Assembly (NCBI GenBank): GCA_903929325.1
Contig: CAIYUD010000104.1
Coordinates: forward strand, 1-26,307
Reading direction: 5' to 3'
Length of the DNA stretch: 26,307 nucleotides
Source of the DNA: an uncultured Opitutia bacterium
GTDB taxonomy: Bacteria > Verrucomicrobiota > Verrucomicrobiia > Opitutales > UBA953
The position numbers were made by a program, and so were the translations under genes. How positions within the stretch are numbered: the first letter of the stretch is position 1; every line of letters begins with the position of its first letter. This document shows, piece by piece, positions 21,365-26,307 of this stretch. Below the pieces are notes generated by a model. The model did no database searches and was not told the origin of the DNA. It saw only the letters and a program-made list of their open reading frames with translations.

Positions 21365-23197
21365 ATGTCCGACGTCAAAATCACCGCCCTTCCCACCGCC
21401 AGTACCGTCACCACCTCCACGGTGCTGCCTACGGTCAACGTGGGCACCGACATCACAGAGCAGGCAACAGTGAGTCAGTTGGCCAACGCCCTATTCTCGT
21501 CAGTCTCGTCGGGCACTTACGGCAGCTCCACCTATGCTCCGGTGGTGTCGGTGGATAGTCTTGGTCGCATCACTGCCATCAGCCAAACGGCCATCAGCGG
21601 TGGAGGAGGCGGCTCGACCGCAGGCGTTTTCAACGTCCGCAATTACGGAGCGGTTGGTGACGGCACTACAAACGATTACGCGGCCATCAACTCGGCTCTG
21701 GTCGCCTGCTGCGCGTTTCTGGGCGGCAAAGGCGGCACGCTTTATTTTCCGTCGGGAGTCTACTACATCGGTACGGCGCTGACGCTCGTCAACCGCACGG
21801 GCAACATCACGGTACTCGGTGACGGTCCCAAGACTTCGGTCATCAAATCGGCGGCTGGCGTCAGTTGCATCAACTTCAATTTCGACCAGGTTTCAGCCGA
21901 GCAGCCCTACGCGCCGACCATCGCGAATCTGGGCTTCCGGTGCGCGGGTGCCGGCCCCAGCGGCACGGGGGCGGTAGTTATCAGTTACAACGTCCCCGGT
22001 GGTGTCAGCAATTACCACCTCGCGTCCGGTCCTACGATTACGAACTGCGAAGTCCGTAGCGTCGATACTTCGCTGTACTGGGTGAACGGCATCGACATTA
22101 CTTCCGCGTGGAACACCCGGATCGTGGATTGCTTCATCTCCGGTTACTCGGACGGCAACTGGAACAATCTTACCGGCGTCGGAATTTTCTTCCACAAGAG
22201 CTGCGTCAATTCGAGCGTCGTCAATACCCAGACCTGCTTTTTCCGTCGCGGCCTCAAGTTCGATGCCACCACGGTTCCTTCCCAGGGTCTCACGGTTACG
22301 GACTGCAATTTTATCGCGGTTACGTCCGCCGGCTACTTTGACTGCGCGGGTGGGCTGGGCTACAATCTGGGCAGCATCACCTGGACCGGCGGCATTGTGG
22401 ATCTCCGCATCGCCGGCACCGCCAGCGGGGCGCAGGCGTTTTACGCCAAGAATGTCGATGACGTGATTATCTCCGACGTCGAGTTCGTGACGGACACAAT
22501 TAGCGTGAGTTCCTACGGCGTGTATCTGGATACTTGCACCGATGTCTCGATCAGCAACTCCGTGTTCTACGGATTTGCCGGTTACGCCTCGGTCTACACG
22601 GTCAACACTTGCTCGGCCATCCAGGTACTCGGCAATCGGTTTGTACTCTCGACTCCGCAGTTGAATCTCAGCGCGGCAACCTCGGGTTCCCTTTACCGGG
22701 ATTCGATCCTCCAATCCACGACCGACAGCTTTACTGACGCGGGTACGAACAACATCGTGGAAGGCGCATTGGCTGGAGTGACCACGGTGGTGTATCGAAA
22801 TACCGACCAGAGCATTCCGAACAGCACCGAAACGCTGCTGACTTGGACGACGGAGCTAATTCCTTCCCAATATGGAATCTGGGCGCTATCGCCCGATCCG
22901 GGTAAGATGAAGATCCCCACGGGGGCTAAGAAGGTTCAGTTGACGGTCAACATCCGATGGTCGTCTTCAATCATCGGCGGGTATCGGGAAGTAAAAATCA
23001 AAGACGACAACGGCAGTGAGGTTTGGGCGTCATCCAGCATCGCCGCGCTGACGGGAGATCAATCCCTCACCACCCCGGTTATTCCGGTGGTCTCTGGCAT
23101 GACCTGCTTTACGGTTACGGTCACTCAGACTACCGGAGGAGCTTGTCCCGTCCGGGGGGTCAAGGGCACCAACTTCACGCTGAAAGTCATCGCTTAA
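21365..23197 (+). CDS. Tailspike with pectate-lyase-type beta-helix
   Basis: A 610-residue protein. Residues ~1-80 are a virion-attachment region (DVKITALPTASTVTTSTVLP..., VDSLGRITAISQTAISGG) ending in a Gly-rich hinge. From about residue 88 starts the pectate lyase superfamily signature: FNVRNYGAVGDGTTNDYAAI, then LYFPSGVYYIG. It continues into repeated beta-helix rungs (PTITNCEVRSVDTSLYWVNG, NTRIVDCFISGYSDG, DVIISDVEFVT, DVSISNSVFYGFAG) to about residue 430. The last ~120 residues form a separate beta domain ending GVKGTNFTLKVIA, perhaps for trimerisation or receptor binding. It likely binds and may cleave a surface polysaccharide; catalytic residues cannot be assigned by eye. Confidence 0.87.
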   Translation: MSDVKITALPTASTVTTSTVLPTVNVGTDITEQATVSQLANALFSSVSSGTYGSSTYAPVVSVDSLGRITAISQTAISGGGGGSTAGVFNVRNYGAVGDGTTNDYAAINSALVACCAFLGGKGGTLYFPSGVYYIGTALTLVNRTGNITVLGDGPKTSVIKSAAGVSCINFNFDQVSAEQPYAPTIANLGFRCAGAGPSGTGAVVISYNVPGGVSNYHLASGPTITNCEVRSVDTSLYWVNGIDITSAWNTRIVDCFISGYSDGNWNNLTGVGIFFHKSCVNSSVVNTQTCFFRRGLKFDATTVPSQGLTVTDCNFIAVTSAGYFDCAGGLGYNLGSITWTGGIVDLRIAGTASGAQAFYAKNVDDVIISDVEFVTDTISVSSYGVYLDTCTDVSISNSVFYGFAGYASVYTVNTCSAIQVLGNRFVLSTPQLNLSAATSGSLYRDSILQSTTDSFTDAGTNNIVEGALAGVTTVVYRNTDQSIPNSTETLLTWTTELIPSQYGIWALSPDPGKMKIPTGAKKVQLTVNIRWSSSIIGGYREVKIKDDNGSEVWASSSIAALTGDQSLTTPVIPVVSGMTCFTVTVTQTTGGACPVRGVKGTNFTLKVIA

Positions 23198-23201
23198 TAC
23201 C

Positions 23202-23972
23202 ATGTCGCTTACTCAACCCATCCCCCGGACCACTCAGAAGATCTTTGGCGACGGGCTGACCGTCTCGAACAATGTAGCGATCTGGGGCTCGCTCGCCGCC
23301 GGGTCTCCCGCCTACTCGGGGGATCTATCGACCATCCAGTCGCTTTCGACGTTTGAGCAGGGTTTGAACGGGGCGGTTATTGGCAACCGCTCGCCGGCCA
23401 TTCAGGATCTGAACGGGCTCTTTTACCTGATGACGGCGCAGATCGCTTACCTGCTCCAGAACGGCGTCCCTTCCTGGGACACCGGCACGACCTACTACAC
23501 GAACCAGTTCTGCCGCGTAGGTACGGTTCTCTTCGTCAGTCTGACCAACGCCAACGTGGGCCACGATCCGACAACCGACACCAACAATTGGGCTCCCTAC
23601 TTCGCCAAGGCGACGGGGCCGACGCTGGCGGCGGCATGGGTAGTCTTTGACGGGATCAATGACAGCTCGCCGGGATCCTCCCGTATCATCAACTCCTTCA
23701 ATGTCAGTTCTATCGCCCACAATAGCACGGGCGATTACACGATCAATTTCGACAACGCCCTGCCAAGCGCCGACTACGTCTTTAGCGGCTCCTGCGGAGT
23801 AGAAAACGGCCAGCCCTCCTCGGTGCCCGCAGATCAGGGTCTCGTCGTCAATGCCTCGGGCACGAACACAGGCGTCCGCAGTACCACGCAATGCCGCCTT
23901 TACACCATCGACTCTACCAGTCGTTCTGCGGTTGCGAGTGGCTGCGTTAGCGTTCTATTCTTTGGATCTTGA
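23202..23972 (+). CDS. Tail fibre / receptor-binding protein
   Basis: A 256-residue protein after the tailspike. The N-terminus (SLTQPIPRTTQKIFGDGLTV, NNVAIWGSLAAGSPAYSGDL) resembles short phage fibre proteins, with a helical LNGLFYLMTAQIAYLLQNGV and then a beta-rich region (GTTYYTNQFCRVGTVLFVSL). Residues from about 145 (AAWVVFDGINDSSPGSSRII ... NFDNALPSADYVFSGSC) match a common fibre tip domain of the type 'W..F.G......I..S.NVSSI...G.G.Y.INF..A...Y...'. It is probably a host-contact protein. The start is ATG 23202 with no Shine-Dalgarno (CTTAATACCATG). Confidence 0.83.
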   Translation: MSLTQPIPRTTQKIFGDGLTVSNNVAIWGSLAAGSPAYSGDLSTIQSLSTFEQGLNGAVIGNRSPAIQDLNGLFYLMTAQIAYLLQNGVPSWDTGTTYYTNQFCRVGTVLFVSLTNANVGHDPTTDTNNWAPYFAKATGPTLAAAWVVFDGINDSSPGSSRIINSFNVSSIAHNSTGDYTINFDNALPSADYVFSGSCGVENGQPSSVPADQGLVVNASGTNTGVRSTTQCRLYTIDSTSRSAVASGCVSVLFFGS

Positions 23973-23977
23973 CCCAT

Positions 23978-24172
23978 ATGACATACGATACCGACAAACT
24001 GAAAGTTAAACTCGCGGATCTCACTGAGCGCCGCTCCCAAACCGAAAAGGCTCTCCAAGAGATGGAGACTAAACGGCAAAACGGATTCGCCACCCTCAAC
24101 GCCATCACTGGAGCTATTCTCGTCATCGAAGAGATGCTGAAAGAAATCGAGCCCCCGGTTCCCAAGGAATAA
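23978..24172 (+). CDS. Small coiled-coil protein
   Basis: A 64-residue protein from ATG 23978; a TTG at 23969, overlapping the previous stop as TTGA, would add three residues and cannot be excluded. The sequence is helical and charged (DKLKVKLADLTERRSQTEKA, QEMETKRQNG), then a more hydrophobic helix (ATLNAITGAILVIEEMLKEI), ending PPVPKE. It looks like a two-helix coiled coil, like small fibre-adjacent phage proteins that may act as chaperones or adaptors. I recognise no named family. Confidence 0.65.
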   Translation: MTYDTDKLKVKLADLTERRSQTEKALQEMETKRQNGFATLNAITGAILVIEEMLKEIEPPVPKE

Positions 24173-24179
24173 TCTTCTC

Positions 24180-24995
24180 ATGTCCACGTTCTATCAAATC
24201 CCCATTCGGTGCCGGCTTTCGATTGTCTCGAATCCGCCGGCCTACCCGATTGACGACAATACTGGTCAGGCTCCTAAGTTTTGGCGCGGCCAGGATGTCT
24301 CGATTCAGGTGGGGGTTTTTGACGCGGACAACAATGCAGTTGATCTGTCGAACGTCGCTTCGCTCCAGATCACTTTTCGGAGAACGCCCACATCCGTTGC
24401 TTATGCTGCGACGGATGTGGTGGATAGCCGAGACATCATTCCCACCATCTCCTACGCGGGTTGGTCGGCGGGGACAACGCAGCAGGCGACGTTCAATTTG
24501 CCGGCGGCGCTGACGGATCTCTCGCTGGACGGCGGGGACAGCTTGCCCTACTGGATGGACATTCGAGGCTATACCTCTACGGGATCGGTCCTCGTCTACG
24601 GAGCGGGCTACGTAACCGTGTATAACCCCGGCAATGCGGTCGAGCCTATCTCTAGTTTACAGGTTGTTTCGCAGGGCACGACAAACAACAGTACCGGGGA
24701 CTCCACGATCCTTCCCTTGAAGCAGATCCACACCCAGAAGATCGTGATCACGGGTGCGGCTCGGACTTCTCGGTTTATCATTTCTGATGGCAGCAGCTAC
24801 CGGGGTGCCCGCGTCACCCTGTCTTTTACACTGCCGAGCATGGCCGGGATCGTGCTAGAAGTGTACAGTGAGATCCTTAGCGGGTCTCCCCTGACCAGTT
24901 TTACCACCGACGGGGAAGTGCGCACCATGACGCAGGATTTTGAATTTAACGGCTTAGATTGGACTGCATTAACCGCTACGATCCCCGCTTTTTAA
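24180..24995 (+). CDS. Beta-rich tail-associated structural protein
   Basis: A 271-residue protein. The N-terminal half has PKFWRGQDVSIQVGVFDADN, LQITFRRTP and WMDIRGYTSTGSVLVYGAGY: the pattern of a phage baseplate or fibre beta-sandwich ('f.RG.dv.i.i.lfd..g..vDlSn...l.~.i' seen in many tail-region proteins). The C-terminal half (LPLKQIHTQKIVITGAARTS, YRGARVTLSFTLPSMAGIVL) is a second beta domain. It is probably a virion protein attached near the fibres. No enzyme motif is visible. The start ATG 24180 follows the previous TAA after seven bases. Confidence 0.72.
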   Translation: MSTFYQIPIRCRLSIVSNPPAYPIDDNTGQAPKFWRGQDVSIQVGVFDADNNAVDLSNVASLQITFRRTPTSVAYAATDVVDSRDIIPTISYAGWSAGTTQQATFNLPAALTDLSLDGGDSLPYWMDIRGYTSTGSVLVYGAGYVTVYNPGNAVEPISSLQVVSQGTTNNSTGDSTILPLKQIHTQKIVITGAARTSRFIISDGSSYRGARVTLSFTLPSMAGIVLEVYSEILSGSPLTSFTTDGEVRTMTQDFEFNGLDWTALTATIPAF

Positions 24996-24997
24996 CC

Positions 24998-26307
24998 ATG
25001 TCCCTCAAGATCAACGTCCAGAAGGAATCCGGTTCCAACGAGGTCACATCCAATCTCGTTGTTGGTAATGGTAAAAGCATCTCTGCCACTGGCACGGGTG
25101 TCATCACTGCCACGAACCTCACGGGGGATATTGACGCTTCGCAGGTGTCTACGGGCACCCTCGATCCAGCGCGACTCCCTTTGGGGCTGGGCACGGACAC
25201 TGCTCCAGCGAATGGAAAGATTCTGATCGGTAATAGCTCGGGCTATACCGCCGCAAACCTGACCGCCGGGACCAACATCTCGATTTCCAATTCGGCGGGG
25301 GGCATCACGATCAATAACACGCTGCCGAGCGGCCTGATTTATCAGGGCTTGTGGAATGCCCTGACCAACACTCCGACGCTTACCAGCAGCGTAGGCACTC
25401 AGGGGTACTACTACGTCGTCAATGTCGCAGGCACGACCAACCTGAACGGAGTCACCGATTGGCAGATCGGGGACTGGGCGATTTTCAATGGCTCGGTCTG
25501 GCAGAAGATCGACAACTCCGACCAGGTGACGTCGGTCTTTGGCCGGCAAGGTGCGGTTGCATCCGCGAGCGGTGATTACTCGGCCTCGCAGATCACCAAC
25601 GTCCCATATTCGGGGGTCGTGGCTACAGACGTCCAAGCGGCCATCAATGAGCTTTACGACGACATCCAAGCCACCGAACAAGCTCTGACGGCTTACGTCA
25701 CGAACGCGGAAAGCTTTTCCATTACCCGGGGTCAGGTGGTTTACCTTTTTGGGGCGCAAGGCGACCGGGCTTCGGTCAAGCTGGCTTCAAATCTGACCGA
25801 GGCAACCAGCTCGAAAACGTTTGGCGTCGTAGCGGATGCTTCGATTGCGGCAGGACAGACGGGGTATATCCGTTGCCAAGGTGTCGTCACCAATCTGAAC
25901 CTGGGGGCTTATACTGCCGGTGACGCGGTGTACCTGGGATCAACTCCCGGTAGCTTTACTGCCACCAAGCCCTCCGCGCCAAACCACCTGGTTTACGTGG
26001 GCATAATTCAGCGAGCCAACAACGGCAACGGGCTCATGTACGTCAAGATCCAGAACGGCTATGAGCTGGACGAGATCCACGACGTTCAGATCACCGCCCC
26101 AAAGCTGGCCGGTCAAACGCTACTTTACGACGCCACCAACGCCCTTTGGAAGAATGCCCGTCTGACTGCCGGCACGGGCATGACGGTTACCAACGCGGAT
26201 GCGTCGGTAACCCTGACTCCGAATTTTGCGGCTCCTCCGATCATTGGCAACACCACTCCCAACGTCGTTAATGCGACGACTCTGAATGCCACCAGCGTAG
26301 CGGCTAC
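24998..26307 (+). CDS. Long tail fibre protein, partial at window end
   Basis: An open frame from ATG 24998 (TTTTTAACCATG) running off the window, at least 436 residues, with no stop. Order of modules: an N-terminal repeat region (SISATGTGVITATNLTGDID, GTLDPARLPLGLG), ANLTAGTNISISNSAGGITI, then a YQGLWNALTNTPTL...GDWAIFNGSVWQKI module near residues 115-171, then the fibre motif VTSVFGRQGAVASASGDYSA, then VQAAINELYDDIQ. Next comes a beta domain with GSTPGSFTATKPSAPNHLVY and QNGYELDEIHDVQI, and the repeat GTGMTVTNADASVTLTP. All of these are common in tail fibres. A long minus-strand frame opposite it is a shadow. Confidence 0.86.
   Translation, partial: MSLKINVQKESGSNEVTSNLVVGNGKSISATGTGVITATNLTGDIDASQVSTGTLDPARLPLGLGTDTAPANGKILIGNSSGYTAANLTAGTNISISNSAGGITINNTLPSGLIYQGLWNALTNTPTLTSSVGTQGYYYVVNVAGTTNLNGVTDWQIGDWAIFNGSVWQKIDNSDQVTSVFGRQGAVASASGDYSASQITNVPYSGVVATDVQAAINELYDDIQATEQALTAYVTNAESFSITRGQVVYLFGAQGDRASVKLASNLTEATSSKTFGVVADASIAAGQTGYIRCQGVVTNLNLGAYTAGDAVYLGSTPGSFTATKPSAPNHLVYVGIIQRANNGNGLMYVKIQNGYELDEIHDVQITAPKLAGQTLLYDATNALWKNARLTAGTGMTVTNADASVTLTPNFAAPPIIGNTTPNVVNATTLNATSVAA

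Noticed and set aside
24992..25759. Minus-strand open frame of 255 codons at the right end
   Set aside because: The plus-strand frame from 24998 encodes clear tail-fibre motifs and runs on to the window end; the minus frame is its shadow.
1..26307. CRISPR arrays, tRNA genes, insertion sequences, integration sites
   Set aside because: I saw no regularly spaced repeats, cloverleaf-like sequence, transposase or att-type repeats in the window.

Overview
The window is the late structural region of a contractile-tailed double-stranded DNA phage (Caudoviricetes, myovirus morphotype) or a very complete prophage. It holds packaging, head, neck, tail sheath and tube, tape measure, baseplate and tail-fibre genes in canonical order. 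Nearly all genes are on the + strand and most overlap by 1-4 bases (ATGA, GTGA, TGATG junctions). I see no integrase, lysis, replication or tRNA genes, and nothing that fixes the host. Protein family calls are from memory of the families (DUF1073 portal, Mu-F, DUF2213, DUF2184 capsid, DUF4054, DUF3383 sheath, DUF3277 tube, Dit-like, Pam3-type plug, Gp138-type spike, gp25, J, DUF2612); no searches were run.

Layout. 5-1878: seven small tightly coupled genes, including a zinc-knuckle protein, a probable small terminase, a beta-helix protein, a conserved phage protein and a one-helix membrane peptide. 1875-4211: large terminase interrupted by a 322-residue intein at the last nuclease aspartate. 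4168-4908: a lone minus-strand glycosyltransferase. 4958-10396: portal, Mu-F, protease/scaffold, decoration protein, major capsid, coiled-coil protein. 10402-12510: neck genes. 12517-14148: sheath and tube. 14155-14254: an intergenic structured element. 14255-16064: tail chaperones and tape measure. 16068-21363: baseplate. 21365 to the window end: tailspike, fibres and accessory proteins; the last fibre gene runs off the window.

Three observations stand out. (1) The terminase intein has intact splicing blocks, but its homing endonuclease, an HNH protein with its own ATG and stop, is encoded in a different reading frame wholly inside the intein, while the intein frame stays open throughout. 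(2) The gap between the tube and chaperone genes can fold into a three-way junction whose hairpin loop pairs perfectly with 11 bases just before the chaperone start codon, a candidate pseudoknotted cis-regulatory RNA. (3) The chaperone gene has a canonical -1 slippery heptamer followed five bases later by a stem-loop, predicting a fusion with the next reading frame.

Translation signals are uneven. Strong Shine-Dalgarno sequences precede the decoration, capsid and tube genes, whereas many others begin with a bare CC-ATG just after the upstream stop codon.
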